From Shewanella litoralis (GTDB lineage Bacteria > Pseudomonadota > Gammaproteobacteria > Enterobacterales > Shewanellaceae), in NCBI RefSeq assembly GCF_009828585.1, contig NZ_WSRZ01000011.1, forward strand, positions 62,001 to 126,000: a DNA stretch of 64,000 bases. The letters are read 5' to 3'. This document shows positions 1 to 8,606 of this stretch, piece after piece (the first letter of the stretch is position 1; each line of letters starts with the position of its first letter). A program made the translations under genes and the position numbers. The notes under the pieces were generated by a model that was given only the letters and a program-made list of their open reading frames with translations, had not been told where the DNA came from and ran no database searches.

Positions 1-1011
1 TAACCCTAACTCAGATATTGCTAGCATGGTCACCATGGCAAATGCTTCGTTAATTTCATAAAGGTCGACGTCATCTTTGCTCCACTGCACTTTGTCGAAC
101 AGTTTTTGCATTGCGCCTACAGGGGCCGTTGTGAACAATGATGGTTCTTGCGAATGGGTGGTGTGGCCTTTAATGGTCGCCATAACGGTTAAGCCTAATT
201 CATTTGCTTTAGCGCGAGTCATTAACATTAATGCTGCGGCGCCGTCTGAAATTGAACTTGAGTTAGCTGCGGTAATGGTGCCGTCTTTAGTAAAGGCTGG
301 ACGCAGAGTTGGAATTTTTTCAGGGCGGGCATTACCTGGTTGCTCATCGGTGTCGACAGTGACATCACCACGACGAGTACTCATGGTGACAGGCACCACT
401 TCATCTTTAAAAGCACCAGAGTTAATTGCGGCGTTCGCTTTTTCGAGTGAGCTTAGTGCAAAGGCATCCATTTGCTCACGCGTTAAACCAAAGTCATCGG
501 CAGTTTTTTGGGCAAAAGTGCCCATTGCACCGCCGGTATAAGCATCTTCAAGACCATCTAAAAACATATGGTCCATGACTTTGCCATGACCCATACGCAT
601 GCCACCACGGGCTTTGTCGAGTAAGTATGGTGCCTGGCTCATGCTTTCCATGCCGCCCGCAACAACCACCTGGCTGCTGCCAGCTTTAATTAAATCGTGC
701 GCTAACATCACGGTTTTCATACCTGAGCCACACACTTTATTGACCGTGGTTGCGCCAACGCTTAATGGCAAGCCGGCACCTAATGTTGCCTGTCGAGCAG
801 GTGCTTGACCAAGGCCGGCTGGCAACACACAGCCCATTAGCACTTCATCTACGCTGTCGCCGCTTATGCCAGTTTGTGCCAAAAGGCCTTTAATCGCTGT
901 TGCAGCTAATACTGGAGATGCTACCTCAGACAATGCACCTTGAAATCCACCCATTGGTGTACGTTTCGCGGCAACAATAACGATATCTTGACCTGTTTGC
1001 TCTGTACTCAT
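1..1011 (-). CDS. atoB: Acetyl-CoA C-acetyltransferase (thiolase), 3' end outside window
   Basis: The minus-strand reading frame from the ATG at 1011 runs off the window edge, so only the first ~337 residues are present. It begins MSTEQTGQDIVIVAAKRTPM and carries the thiolase active-site cysteine region (VNKVCGSGMKTV, about residue 90) and the conserved NEAFA segment near the cut edge. The family condenses or cleaves acetoacetyl-CoA in the cytoplasm, in fatty-acid or branched-chain amino-acid breakdown. In Shewanella the orthologue lies next to metA, as here. A LiuR-like palindrome upstream suggests control with branched-chain amino-acid catabolism. The C-terminal catalytic Cys/His motifs cannot be checked. 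Confidence 0.9.
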   Translation of the reverse strand, partial: MSTEQTGQDIVIVAAKRTPMGGFQGALSEVASPVLAATAIKGLLAQTGISGDSVDEVLMGCVLPAGLGQAPARQATLGAGLPLSVGATTVNKVCGSGMKTVMLAHDLIKAGSSQVVVAGGMESMSQAPYLLDKARGGMRMGHGKVMDHMFLDGLEDAYTGGAMGTFAQKTADDFGLTREQMDAFALSSLEKANAAINSGAFKDEVVPVTMSTRRGDVTVDTDEQPGNARPEKIPTLRPAFTKDGTITAANSSSISDGAAALMLMTRAKANELGLTVMATIKGHTTHSQEPSLFTTAPVGAMQKLFDKVQWSKDDVDLYEINEAFAMVTMLAISELGL

Positions 1012-1063
1012 AACCACTCCAATTTTTATGCGCATAAAAAAATATCAAAACCATATCACACCA

Positions 1064-1088
1064 CTTTGACGTTGACGCTAACGTAAAG
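1064..1088. promoter_or_regulatory. LiuR-like operator upstream of the thiolase gene
   Basis: A 25-bp imperfect palindrome has the arms CTTTGACGTT and TAACGTAAAG around a GACGC centre. It resembles the TTTACGT-ACGTAAA type of site described for the MerR-family regulator LiuR, which controls leucine/isovalerate catabolism in gammaproteobacteria. It lies about 55-75 bp upstream of the thiolase start codon, a normal operator position. The match to LiuR is from memory of the motif. Confidence 0.5.
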
Positions 1089-1286
1089 CAAGTAAAAAAT
1101 GGTCGAAAATGTGATGTTAATCCGATGCGGTTGTCATTGCAGATTTACACTTGATAGGAAACGAGATTAAATGATGGATAACACTCTGTTTATATTGATA
1201 TAAAATACAGACCACCTTGAACGCGCTAGTGAATATAGCCAAGGTTAAACTTTAGTCTACTGGGGGTTGATAACGAGAGTAAAAGC
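1089..1286. other. Intergenic stretch between the thiolase promoter and the metA terminator
   Basis: About 200 bp without a convincing open frame, RNA gene or repeat. With the operator and terminator on either side it makes up the 330-bp gap between the two minus-strand genes. I see nothing further in it. Confidence 0.5.
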
Positions 1287-1323
1287 AAAAAAGCCGCGAT
1301 ACCTTGGGGTATGACGGCTTTTT
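1287..1323. terminator. metA terminator hairpin
   Basis: An inverted repeat (AAAAAAGCCG...ATACC, TTGG loop, GGTAT...CGGCTTTTT) is flanked by A and T tracts, so it can act as a rho-independent terminator in either direction. It starts 19 bp past the metA stop codon. Confidence 0.85.
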
Positions 1324-1341
1324 AGGTCAGTTAGTGACTGA

Positions 1342-2289
1342 TTATGGTTTTTTGTTTTCCCATGGCGTTTTTGCGCTCATGTCGTTTAAATCATACGGCG
1401 TTAACTGGTAAACATAATAGTTAAGCCAATTGCTCACCAATAAGCTGCCGTGACTATGCCAGCGGGCAATAACGTCTTGGCTTGGGTCGTCGTTACGATA
1501 ATAATTTTGCGGAATGTCTGGGTTTAATCCTTGGCCAACATCGCGAGTATATTCATCATTTAGGGTGCCTTTTTGATACTCAGGATGCCCCATAACAAAC
1601 AAATTACGATTGTCGCGGCTGATCGCAATATAGGCACCAGCTTCATCAGACTCCGCCAGCACTTCAACCTCTGGGTGCTGACGTAACTCTTCAACATTCA
1701 TCTCAGCAAAGCGTGAGTGCGGCGCATAAAACTCATCGTCAAAACCACGCAGTAGCGGGTGTGGGTCGCTGGTGCGGCTGTGATTAAATACGCCAGAGCG
1801 TTTGTTTTGCAGTAGCTGACGCTTTAAGCCATACAAATGATATAAACCAGCATGGGCCGCCCAACATAAGAACAATACTGAGGTGACATGATTTTGCGAC
1901 CAGTCGATAATTTCGCGGATATGATCCCAGTACACCACATCTTTAAAATCAATTTGTCCAAGTGGAGCGCCAGTGATGATTAAGCCGTCATAATTGTTAT
2001 GACGAACATCTTCAAAATCACGGTAAAAGGTGTTCATGTGATCGACAGAAGTATGCTTTGACTCTTTGTCGTGAATACGCAGCAGGTCAACCCCAACTTG
2101 CAACGGTGTATTGCCCAATAATCGTAACAGTTGAGTTTCGGTCTCAATTTTGTTTGGCATTAAATTCAAGATCAATACCCGCATCGGACGGATGTCCTGA
2201 TTGGCGGCGCGGGTTTCAGACATCACGAAAATATTTTCTGACTCTAAAATACCTGCAGCGGGAAGATTATCTGGAATTCGAACCGGCAT
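1342..2289 (-). CDS. metA: Homoserine O-succinyltransferase MetA
   Basis: The 315-residue protein transfers succinyl from succinyl-CoA to homoserine, the first committed step of methionine synthesis. The catalytic cysteine sits in [10 protein letters not shown] and the His/Glu pair in [13 protein letters not shown] nine bases upstream would add three residues, but the ATG at 2289 gives the usual [11 protein letters not shown]-terminus and is preceded by AAGGTGA at good spacing. MetJ-type boxes and a promoter lie about 230 bp upstream, giving a leader of about 210 nt. Succinyl rather than acetyl specificity is assumed from the gammaproteobacterial context. Confidence 0.97.
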   Translation of the reverse strand: MPVRIPDNLPAAGILESENIFVMSETRAANQDIRPMRVLILNLMPNKIETETQLLRLLGNTPLQVGVDLLRIHDKESKHTSVDHMNTFYRDFEDVRHNNYDGLIITGAPLGQIDFKDVVYWDHIREIIDWSQNHVTSVLFLCWAAHAGLYHLYGLKRQLLQNKRSGVFNHSRTSDPHPLLRGFDDEFYAPHSRFAEMNVEELRQHPEVEVLAESDEAGAYIAISRDNRNLFVMGHPEYQKGTLNDEYTRDVGQGLNPDIPQNYYRNDDPSQDVIARWHSHGSLLVSNWLNYYVYQLTPYDLNDMSAKTPWENKKP

Positions 2290-2511
2290 ACGACTCACCT
2301 TTTGGGTTAATTAAACACAGACCTTGTGTAGTGACTTAACAATCGTCAACGCGCTATTAATCAATATGTTTGATTGATCACAGTTTCAACATTATGCCAA
2401 TTCGTCAATGCGACACACACACCGGATGCGATTGAGCACATTGATTGACACAAAACACTGTTAACACGCGCTATAAAGCAATAGTCACATAAGCACTGAT
2501 TGATGTCATCA
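2290..2511. other. Long metA leader region
   Basis: About 220 bp lie between the putative metA start site and its ATG. It holds short inverted repeats such as TTGATTGA/TCAATCA but no riboswitch I can recognise. It may simply be untranslated leader, or a second promoter may lie nearer the gene. Confidence 0.35.
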
Positions 2512-2554
2512 ATCATACACAAGGATGTCTAGAAGTCTACACGTCTTAAGTTGA
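2512..2554 (-). promoter_or_regulatory. Tandem MetJ boxes overlapping a putative metA promoter
   Basis: Read on the minus strand, 2523-2554 gives four adjacent octamers: TCAACTTA, AGACGTGT, AGACTTCT, AGACATCC. The last three match the MetJ consensus AGACGTCT at 7, 7 and 6 of 8 positions. A promoter with -35 TAGACT (inside the boxes), a 16-bp spacer and -10 TATGAT (complement of 2512-2517) reads toward metA, so MetJ-SAM bound here should block it. The boxes also lie about 75 bp upstream of the plus-strand SDR gene. Confidence 0.7.
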
Positions 2555-2623
2555 ATTTTTTTCTCTCTTGTTATCAAACGAGGTTATTCCTATTATGAGT
2601 CATTGAAAATGAAGAGGTTAACT

Positions 2624-3367
2624 ATGTCTGTCGCGACAGCAATGATCATTGGTGCCAGCTCTCAACTCAGCCAGGCGCTAGCAAAGCAATTATCTGCACA
2701 ACAGGTGTCTTTAGTACTCTTTGTGCATGACCCTGAATCACTCAAACAGTTTGCTCAAAGCCTTCCTGGCGAGGTCAGTGTTTATCCCCTCGCCATTGAC
2801 CAGCCACAAACGTTAATCGAACAGCTTAATCAAGCCTGGAAGCAACATAATGGCGCCCACTTAGTGATAGTGAATACTGGGGTAAACGAATACGACCCTG
2901 CGCTTCCCTGGTTAATTGACCAACAAGCCATTAATGTTAATGTGATGGGATTTGCTGCGGCCAGCCAATGTGTTTTTAAATTGATGTGTGAGCAAGGCTA
3001 CGGTCAACTAGCGGCGATAAACTCCATTGCAGGGCAACGCGGCGGCCCCAATGTGGCTTACCACGCCTCTAAAGCCTTTGCTGCAAATTACCTGCAAGGA
3101 TTGAGCATGCATGCACAGCGCTTAAAGCTGCCAGTAACGATTAGCGATATTCAATTGGGCTTGTTTGATAAAGCGGTGCACTTAAATACTCAATTACTCC
3201 TGTCGCCCATTGATAAAGTGGCAACGCAAATACTAACAGCACTTAAAAAGGGAAAACGCCGCGTATATGTCACCAAACGCTGGCGTCTTGTGGCATGGAT
3301 AAACCGGATACTGCCCGAATATATTTACAACACCCGTCATTGGAAACCGAAAAAGAAACGCGGTTAA
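2624..3367 (+). CDS. Short-chain dehydrogenase/reductase (SDR) family protein
   Basis: This 247-residue protein has a Rossmann N-terminus (MIIGASSQLSQALAKQL, a diverged TGxxxGxG motif) and the SDR active-site pattern: Ser in INSIAGQRGG, then YHASK with catalytic Tyr and Lys. It is probably a cytosolic NAD(P)(H)-dependent oxidoreductase of unknown substrate. The C-terminus is strongly basic (HWKPKKKRG). A TTG start at 2603 is possible, but the ATG at 2624 has GAAGAGG six bases upstream and is preferred. A bidirectional terminator follows. Divergence from metA across shared MetJ boxes raises the possibility of methionine control, which is inference. Confidence 0.8.
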   Translation: MSVATAMIIGASSQLSQALAKQLSAQQVSLVLFVHDPESLKQFAQSLPGEVSVYPLAIDQPQTLIEQLNQAWKQHNGAHLVIVNTGVNEYDPALPWLIDQQAINVNVMGFAAASQCVFKLMCEQGYGQLAAINSIAGQRGGPNVAYHASKAFAANYLQGLSMHAQRLKLPVTISDIQLGLFDKAVHLNTQLLLSPIDKVATQILTALKKGKRRVYVTKRWRLVAWINRILPEYIYNTRHWKPKKKRG

Positions 3368-3390
3368 CTTGACGCTTGGTTAATCTCACA

Positions 3391-3426
3391 TAACAAAACA
3401 GGAACCTGCGGGTTCCTGTTTTGTTA
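3391..3426. terminator. Bidirectional terminator between the SDR gene and ompW
   Basis: A near-perfect hairpin with arms TAACAAAACAGGAACC and GGTTCCTGTTTTGTTA and a TGCG loop lies between the convergent SDR and ompW genes. A-rich and T-rich arm ends let it serve both strands. Confidence 0.9.
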
Positions 3427-3456
3427 CAATGAAAAGCTGATGCTAATCAACTACAA

Positions 3457-4104
3457 TTAGAAAGTATAACCGACGCTAATCATATAAACCCAAGGGTCGA
3501 TATCAGTTTCAACAACCACATGATCAGCCCCCATATCAAAGCTCACGTCGGTAGAGATTTGCGCATACCATACCGATGCGTTTACGAGCCATTTTTTATC
3601 AATCTGGTAATCAATCCCGACCTGCGCCGCAACGCCCCAGGAGTTAGACATCGACAGATTATCTAGGCCTAAATCTTTGGCATCTTGATTAAAGTCATTG
3701 TCAAAAAAGTTAGTAAAGTTAACCCCTACCCCAACATATGGACGCAGCGCAGACTGCGCATCACCAAAATAATACTGAGCAACAAGTGTCGGTGGTAAAT
3801 GCTTGGTGTTGGCAATAACACCTAACTCACCTAGAGACACATCATGGCTAAATGGCGTAGCGGCTAATAACTCAACAGCAATGTTGTCGGTCAGCATATA
3901 ACCAAAGTTAAGGCCTAATTGTGTGTTGTTATCAACGGTAAACTCTGCAACACCGGCGACAACTGGGCTTGATTCATTCGGCGCTACCGTTGCACTACCT
4001 GCACGCACAATAATGTCGCCCGCTTGATGCGCAGCAGCACCAAACGATAAGCCAGCAGAAAGTAATGATGCAGCAACTAAACCTAGGGTGATTTTCTTAT
4101 TCAT
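3457..4104 (-). CDS. ompW: Outer membrane protein OmpW
   Basis: The 215-residue protein starts with a signal peptide (MNKKITLGLVAASLLSAGLS..., cleavage near AAAHQAG) and continues with OmpW-family beta-strands, including LAQYYFGDAQSALRPYVGVGVN-type segments and a C-terminal aromatic strand (MISVGYTF). The family forms a small eight-stranded outer-membrane barrel with a hydrophobic channel. The frame is open 18 codons further upstream, but GGAG seven bases before 4104 fixes this start. Two FNR-like boxes upstream suggest induction under low oxygen, as is known for E. coli ompW. Confidence 0.93.
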   Translation of the reverse strand: MNKKITLGLVAASLLSAGLSFGAAAHQAGDIIVRAGSATVAPNESSPVVAGVAEFTVDNNTQLGLNFGYMLTDNIAVELLAATPFSHDVSLGELGVIANTKHLPPTLVAQYYFGDAQSALRPYVGVGVNFTNFFDNDFNQDAKDLGLDNLSMSNSWGVAAQVGIDYQIDKKWLVNASVWYAQISTDVSFDMGADHVVVETDIDPWVYMISVGYTF

Positions 4105-4194
4105 TTTAAGACTCCATGACAACAATAAATAGATGTAAGCCTGTAACATCCTTAACAATTGCCGCTAACCTACCTAAGTTATTCATTAACAATA

Positions 4195-4208
4195 TTGATG
4201 TAGATCAA
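4195..4208. promoter_or_regulatory. FNR-like box 1 upstream of ompW
   Basis: TTGATGTAGATCAA is a perfect match to the FNR/EtrA consensus TTGAT-N4-ATCAA. It is centred about 97 bp upstream of the ompW start codon. Confidence 0.7.
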
Positions 4209-4255
4209 TAAAATGACAGTACCCCTATTGAGGTAGCACATTGCTTGCCTTTAGC

Positions 4256-4269
4256 TTGATTTAGATCAC
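4256..4269. promoter_or_regulatory. FNR- or CRP-like box 2 upstream of ompW
   Basis: TTGATTTAGATCAC fits TTGAT-N4-ATCAA with one mismatch. Extended to ATCACA it also resembles half of a CRP site. It is 61 bp upstream of box 1. Confidence 0.5.
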
Positions 4270-4370
4270 AAAACGATCCGCAAAATAGACTAAAGATGCA
4301 TTTATAAGTTAGCTTATGCGATAAAGATCATGGGTTTATGGCTGAATGGAGTTAGACATTGAGCAAAACC

Positions 4371-4462
4371 ATGATGCCATACCAAATTCGTCATTTTGAG
4401 TGAATGTGATATGGCATGATTGGGTCATGCAACCATCGCTAACTAGCAAGTTAGCGATGGTT
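4371..4462. terminator. Hairpins downstream of maiA
   Basis: Two inverted repeats lie between maiA and the ompW regulatory region. One is ATGATGCCATA (4371) with TATGGCATGAT (4410-4420). The stronger is AACCATCGCTAAC / GTTAGCGATGGTT with a six-base loop (4431-4462), 31 bp past the maiA stop. Neither has a clear T-tract on the maiA strand, so termination is only probable. Confidence 0.5.
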
Positions 4463-4493
4463 TGAAAGTGGGATTTAAACTGATAGCAAAAAA

Positions 4494-5144
4494 CTAGCTG
4501 GCGTCGTGTTGCTGCTCTGGCGCGGCATCGGCAAACGCCGATAACTGATTACAGGCGTGGTCAATGCGCACAATATTAGGAAAATCATCAAGCGGGACAT
4601 TAAAGCGCTTTGCATTGTACACTTGTGGCACCAAACAAATGTCGGCAAGTGTTGGTGTATCGCCAAAACAATAACGCCCTGCATACTGGCTTAATTGCGC
4701 TTCTAACGCGGTAAAACCTAGCGTTATCCAATGTTGATACCAACGCATTTTGTCGGCATCAGACACGCCCATGTCTTTCACCAAATATTGCAATACCCGT
4801 AAATTGTCTAGCGGGTGGATTTCACACGCAATGGCTTGCGCCATACTACGTACAATGGCGCGATGCTCAATATTGCTCGGCAATACGGCTTCCTGTGGAT
4901 ATTTTTCTTCGAGGTACTCAATAATGGCCAGTGATTGCGATAAATTAAGCTCGCCTTCTATGCCTTCATCAACCAGGGTGGGCACAAGATGTTGCGGGTT
5001 AAGTTGGTGGTAAGCCTGTGAGTGCTGCTCACCGCCATTATTAACCAAATGCACTGAAATCTGCTGTGCCGATAACTGCTTTATATTTAAGGCAATACGC
5101 ACGCGATAGGCTGCGCTTGAGCGCCAATAACCATAGAGTTTCAT
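4494..5144 (-). CDS. maiA: Maleylacetoacetate isomerase (zeta-class GST)
   Basis: This 216-residue protein has the zeta-class glutathione transferase signature SSAAYRVRIALN near residue 9-20, with catalytic Ser, followed by the thioredoxin-like domain (HLVPTLVDEG, LSQSLAIIEYLEEKYP) and the helical domain (TLADICLVPQVYNAKRF). It converts maleylacetoacetate to fumarylacetoacetate with glutathione in homogentisate breakdown. It lies 123 bp downstream of the fumarylacetoacetase gene on the same strand and is probably cotranscribed. Start supported by AAGAGGA. Confidence 0.95.
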   Translation of the reverse strand: MKLYGYWRSSAAYRVRIALNIKQLSAQQISVHLVNNGGEQHSQAYHQLNPQHLVPTLVDEGIEGELNLSQSLAIIEYLEEKYPQEAVLPSNIEHRAIVRSMAQAIACEIHPLDNLRVLQYLVKDMGVSDADKMRWYQHWITLGFTALEAQLSQYAGRYCFGDTPTLADICLVPQVYNAKRFNVPLDDFPNIVRIDHACNQLSAFADAAPEQQHDAS

Positions 5145-5267
5145 GTGTTATCCTCTTTTTAGTTTTAGTTGTTTGTTTTTACTTTTTAATTTGTTGAGCC
5201 ATCAATAACAAAAAAGGCAATAACGATGATGCGCTATTGCCTTCTAAAAAATACTGCTACAAAATCT

Positions 5268-6254
5268 TTACGCTTTATATTCAACGACTTTTTGGTCGAT
5301 AGAACCAAAAATACTCACGCCATTTTCGTCAAACATTTCAATGCGAACCGTGTCGCCAAAGCGCATAAACGGAGTTGATGCTTTGCCGTCGGCAATAATT
5401 TCTAGCATGCGTTTTTCAGCTAAACAGCTTGAACCGGCACTGCGATCATAATTTGAAATGGTGCCTGACCCAATAATCGCTCCGGCACCTAATGGACGGG
5501 TTTTAGCCACATGCGACACTAGCTGGCTAAAGTTAAACGTCATGTCGACGCCTGCATTTGGGCGGCCAAATAACTCACTGTTTAAATGAGTCACCAGTGG
5601 TAAATGCACCTTACTGTCTTGCCACTTGTCGCCTAATTCATCTGGGGTTATCGCAATCGGAGAAAACGCACTTGATGGTTTCGATTGGAAAAAACCAAAC
5701 CCTTTACCGAGCTCACCAGGAATTAAGTTACGCAGTGACACATCATTCACTAGCATTAATAATTTAATGTGCTTAGCGGCATTCTCAGTCGACACGCCCA
5801 TGGCGACATCATCGGTGACAATGGCTATTTCTGACTCAAAATCGATACCGTATTCTTCACTGGCCATTTCAATGTCGGCCTTAGGCGCGATAAAACTGTC
5901 TGAACCGCCCTGATACACTAATGGATCGGTCCAAAATGATTCTGGCATTTCTGCGCCGCGCGCTTTACGCACTAGCTCTACATGGTTAACGTATGCGCTA
6001 CCGTCTGCCCATTGATAGGCACGCGGTAATGGCGATAAACAACGTGTTTCATCAAAAGCGATGGCGTTATCCATTTGACCGTCATTTAATGCTTCATATA
6101 ATTCGCTTAACTGTGGATACAATAAATCCCATGCATCAAGTAATTGCTGCATTGTTTTAGCAATGGCAGGCACGGCTACCGCTTTGGTCAAATCTTTACT
6201 GACTAACATCAATTGGCCGTCGCGACGTCCGTTGTGATAACTTGCAAGTTTCAT
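5268..6254 (-). CDS. Fumarylacetoacetate hydrolase family protein
   Basis: The 328-residue protein belongs to the FAH fold, with the metal-binding acidic stretch around DFESEIAIV and conserved segments GFFQSKPSSAF, GRPNAGVDM and LGAGAIIGSGTISNYD. In this setting it should cleave fumarylacetoacetate to fumarate and acetoacetate, the last step of tyrosine degradation. The frame stays open 19 codons upstream, but AGGAG five bases before 6254 and the MKLASYHNGRRDGQ N-terminus fix the start. A strong TyrR-type box lies 140 bp upstream. Confidence 0.93.
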   Translation of the reverse strand: MKLASYHNGRRDGQLMLVSKDLTKAVAVPAIAKTMQQLLDAWDLLYPQLSELYEALNDGQMDNAIAFDETRCLSPLPRAYQWADGSAYVNHVELVRKARGAEMPESFWTDPLVYQGGSDSFIAPKADIEMASEEYGIDFESEIAIVTDDVAMGVSTENAAKHIKLLMLVNDVSLRNLIPGELGKGFGFFQSKPSSAFSPIAITPDELGDKWQDSKVHLPLVTHLNSELFGRPNAGVDMTFNFSQLVSHVAKTRPLGAGAIIGSGTISNYDRSAGSSCLAEKRMLEIIADGKASTPFMRFGDTVRIEMFDENGVSIFGSIDQKVVEYKA

Positions 6255-6392
6255 TATTGCTCCTAAATTCTGGGTGGCATCCGCGCTTGAGATCAATTGC
6301 ATGAATGGCATTGTGCACTCATTTTGATCATAAAAAGCCGAAAAATCCTAGCATGTGCGCCAAATCACGCGGTACTGAAATAAATCGTAATT

Positions 6393-6410
6393 TGTACATT
6401 ATTATTTACA
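6393..6410. promoter_or_regulatory. TyrR box upstream of the fumarylacetoacetase gene
   Basis: TGTACATTATTATTTACA matches the TyrR box TGTAAA-N6-TTTACA at 11 of 12 defined positions, including the invariant G and C. It lies between tyrR and the fah-maiA operon. Confidence 0.75.
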
Positions 6411-6493
6411 GGTGATAAAAAGCCACTCTAACACTGGTTTACAGGATTAAAATGAGCAAAATGCCAGCAATTAGCTGGCATTAAATCGTTACA

Positions 6494-8032
6494 TTACTTT
6501 TTCTTACTAATATTATAATCGCGCAGTTTATTGGCAATGGCGGTATGAGATACACCAAGCTTTTTCGCCAACTGTCGCGTACTTGGATATGCAGGATACA
6601 AACGGCGCAATAAACCCGATTCATACTCTTTCATGGCTTCGTCGAGTGTGCCTTCAAACTCTTCGTCAAAATAGCCAAAACCTTCGGCATAAGACGGCAG
6701 TTTAAGCTGTTCGACTGTCAGTTCGGTTGAGCCATCCCACATCGATACTGCTCTAAAAATGGCATTTTTAAGCTGACGAACGTTACCGGGCCAGGCATAA
6801 GTAAACAAATAGTCTCGACAGCTGGCAGAAATACGACGCAGCGGGCTCGATAATTGCTGGCTGTAATGCTCTAAAAACATCTCGGTCAGCGGTATCACAT
6901 CCACTTTGCGTTCGCGCAGAGAGGGCATGTGATAACTCAACACATGGATGCGATAATATAAATCTTCTCTAAACTCACCCATTTGACAAAGCTCAGCAAG
7001 GTTTTTCTGGGTCGAGCAAATTATCCGCACATCTGCGCGCACTTCTACATCGCCGCCGATGCGTCTAAACGTGCCATCTTGCAGCAAACGAAGCAACTTA
7101 ACTTGTGCAGCTTTAGACATTTCGGCTATTTCGTCTAAAAAGACCGTGCCGCCCTTAGCTTCTTCAAATAAACCGCGTTTCACCACGGTACCGTTGGTGA
7201 CAAAACCAAATAATTCTTCTTCTGCCACACTGTCTGGTAATGCTGCACAGTTAATGGCAATAAACGGATGTTCGCGGCGCATGCTGGCATCGTGACTGGC
7301 GCGGGCCATTAACTCTTTACCGGTGCCGGTTTCACCGGTGATCAATAACGGCGCATCGAGCTGAGCCATACGTTTGGCTTGCTTTAATACGTCTTTCATT
7401 TTGTCACTATTGGCTAATACATTATCAAAACCCGTGGTTTGATTTTGCAGTGCATTAAATTGTTTACCCACTCGGGCAGGAGATTTAAGTGAAATCACCG
7501 CGCCAGCTAAAATAGTGGTGTCGTCATCGTCTGGCAAATAAATTGGTAGCATTTCGGCGAGGTATTCATTGGAATTAATCTGCACACGGGTGGCCTGGGC
7601 TAGCACTGGGGTTTCGCTCATCCAACGGGCAAAGTTAAAGCCTTGCACCCAATGGTTTAATGATTCGTCGACCACTTCATGCTCTGCCATGCCGAGGGTT
7701 AATAGTGCTGACTCGTTAGCAATACGAATACGCCCTTTTGAATCAGTTGAAAAAACCGAATCTGGCAAAGTTTTCAATAATGTTTTTAAGGCGTAGTGCT
7801 CTTGTTCTGATGGCATAAAAGACACGGTACGCACATCGTGTACACTTTCGACTTTACGGATTTGTGGCATCAGTTCACGCAAGGTTTCGAAACTGATTTC
7901 TGCAAATTGCAAAAATAGGAAACCTTTATTACTGGCATCAATGGCAATTAAATTAATGCCATGTTTTTCAAGCACGACGAGGATGTCTTTCGCTAAACCT
8001 ACGCGATCAATACAGCTGACTTCCAAACGCAT
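6494..8032 (-). CDS. tyrR: Transcriptional regulator TyrR
   Basis: At 512 residues this is almost the length of E. coli TyrR. It has an N-terminal ACT domain (MRLEVSCIDRVGLAKDILVVLEKHGI), a PAS domain (about 80-180), a sigma54-type AAA+ domain (Walker A ITGETGTGKE, Walker B GGTVFLDEIAEM) and a C-terminal Fis-like helix-turn-helix (STRQLAKKLGVSHTAIANKLRDY). The GAFTGA loop needed to contact sigma54 is absent (FGFVTNGTVVKRGLFE), as in other TyrR proteins, which act on sigma70 promoters. It senses aromatic amino acids and probably controls the flanking phh and fah-maiA operons. The start is placed at MRLEV; the frame is open further upstream. Confidence 0.95.
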   Translation of the reverse strand: MRLEVSCIDRVGLAKDILVVLEKHGINLIAIDASNKGFLFLQFAEISFETLRELMPQIRKVESVHDVRTVSFMPSEQEHYALKTLLKTLPDSVFSTDSKGRIRIANESALLTLGMAEHEVVDESLNHWVQGFNFARWMSETPVLAQATRVQINSNEYLAEMLPIYLPDDDDTTILAGAVISLKSPARVGKQFNALQNQTTGFDNVLANSDKMKDVLKQAKRMAQLDAPLLITGETGTGKELMARASHDASMRREHPFIAINCAALPDSVAEEELFGFVTNGTVVKRGLFEEAKGGTVFLDEIAEMSKAAQVKLLRLLQDGTFRRIGGDVEVRADVRIICSTQKNLAELCQMGEFREDLYYRIHVLSYHMPSLRERKVDVIPLTEMFLEHYSQQLSSPLRRISASCRDYLFTYAWPGNVRQLKNAIFRAVSMWDGSTELTVEQLKLPSYAEGFGYFDEEFEGTLDEAMKEYESGLLRRLYPAYPSTRQLAKKLGVSHTAIANKLRDYNISKKK

Positions 8033-8142
8033 ATGTAACGATTCCCTATTTATTAGTGTTTTGTGACGGAAATTAGTGACAACGTTAGAGGGATAATACT
8101 TCGGTGGCAAGTGAAGTTTACAGTAGAATTGTAACAGAGAAA

Positions 8143-8178
8143 TTTTTCAGCATATTACGTTAACGTAACATGCTGAAA
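8143..8178. terminator. Hairpin downstream of phhB
   Basis: A long inverted repeat (TTTTCAGCAT-A-TTACG, TTAA, CGTAA-C-ATGCTGAAAA) ends 16 bp from the phhB stop codon. It probably ends the phhAB transcript, although the downstream T-run is short. Confidence 0.65.
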
Positions 8179-8193
8179 ACGATATAATAATAA

Positions 8194-8532
8194 CTAGCCG
8201 AGTAACTGGTCTGTTTTGGCAGCCATAATGAAATCGTTTTTGTGTAAACCTTTAATAGAATGCGACCACCAGGTTACCGTCACTTTACCCCATTCCGTTA
8301 ATATACCTGGATGATGAAACTCTGCTTCAGCTAAATCGGCCAGTTTATTGGTAAAAGCCATGGCCAACTTAAAATTCTTAAATTTATACACCCGCTCTAA
8401 CTGCATAATGCCGTCACGCACCTCTACTCCCCAATCAGGGATCATGCCAATAAGCTCTTCTAGCTCTGCATCGGTTACTTTTGGGGCGTCAGCTTGGCAT
8501 GCTTCACACTTCATCTCGGTTAATGCGCTCAT
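8194..8532 (-). CDS. phhB: Pterin-4a-carbinolamine dehydratase PhhB
   Basis: This 112-residue protein regenerates the pterin cofactor used by phenylalanine hydroxylase by dehydrating 4a-hydroxytetrahydrobiopterin. The family's active-site segment is visible as [23 protein letters not shown] (two adjacent His, then the W-SHS region). It lies 74 bp downstream of phhA on the same strand, the normal operon order. AAGGAG precedes the ATG. Confidence 0.95.
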   Translation of the reverse strand: MSALTEMKCEACQADAPKVTDAELEELIGMIPDWGVEVRDGIMQLERVYKFKNFKLAMAFTNKLADLAEAEFHHPGILTEWGKVTVTWWSHSIKGLHKNDFIMAAKTDQLLG

Positions 8533-8606
8533 TTGTACTCCTTGGCTTAATTTAGTTATGTGTTACTAGCAGCTTAATGAGCGCTAAGCTCTGCTGCTCT
8601 TAATCG

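Noticed and set aside
2290-2511. Possible SAM riboswitch in the metA leader
   Set aside because: I could not find a conserved SAM-I or SAM-II core, and MetJ boxes already explain methionine control.
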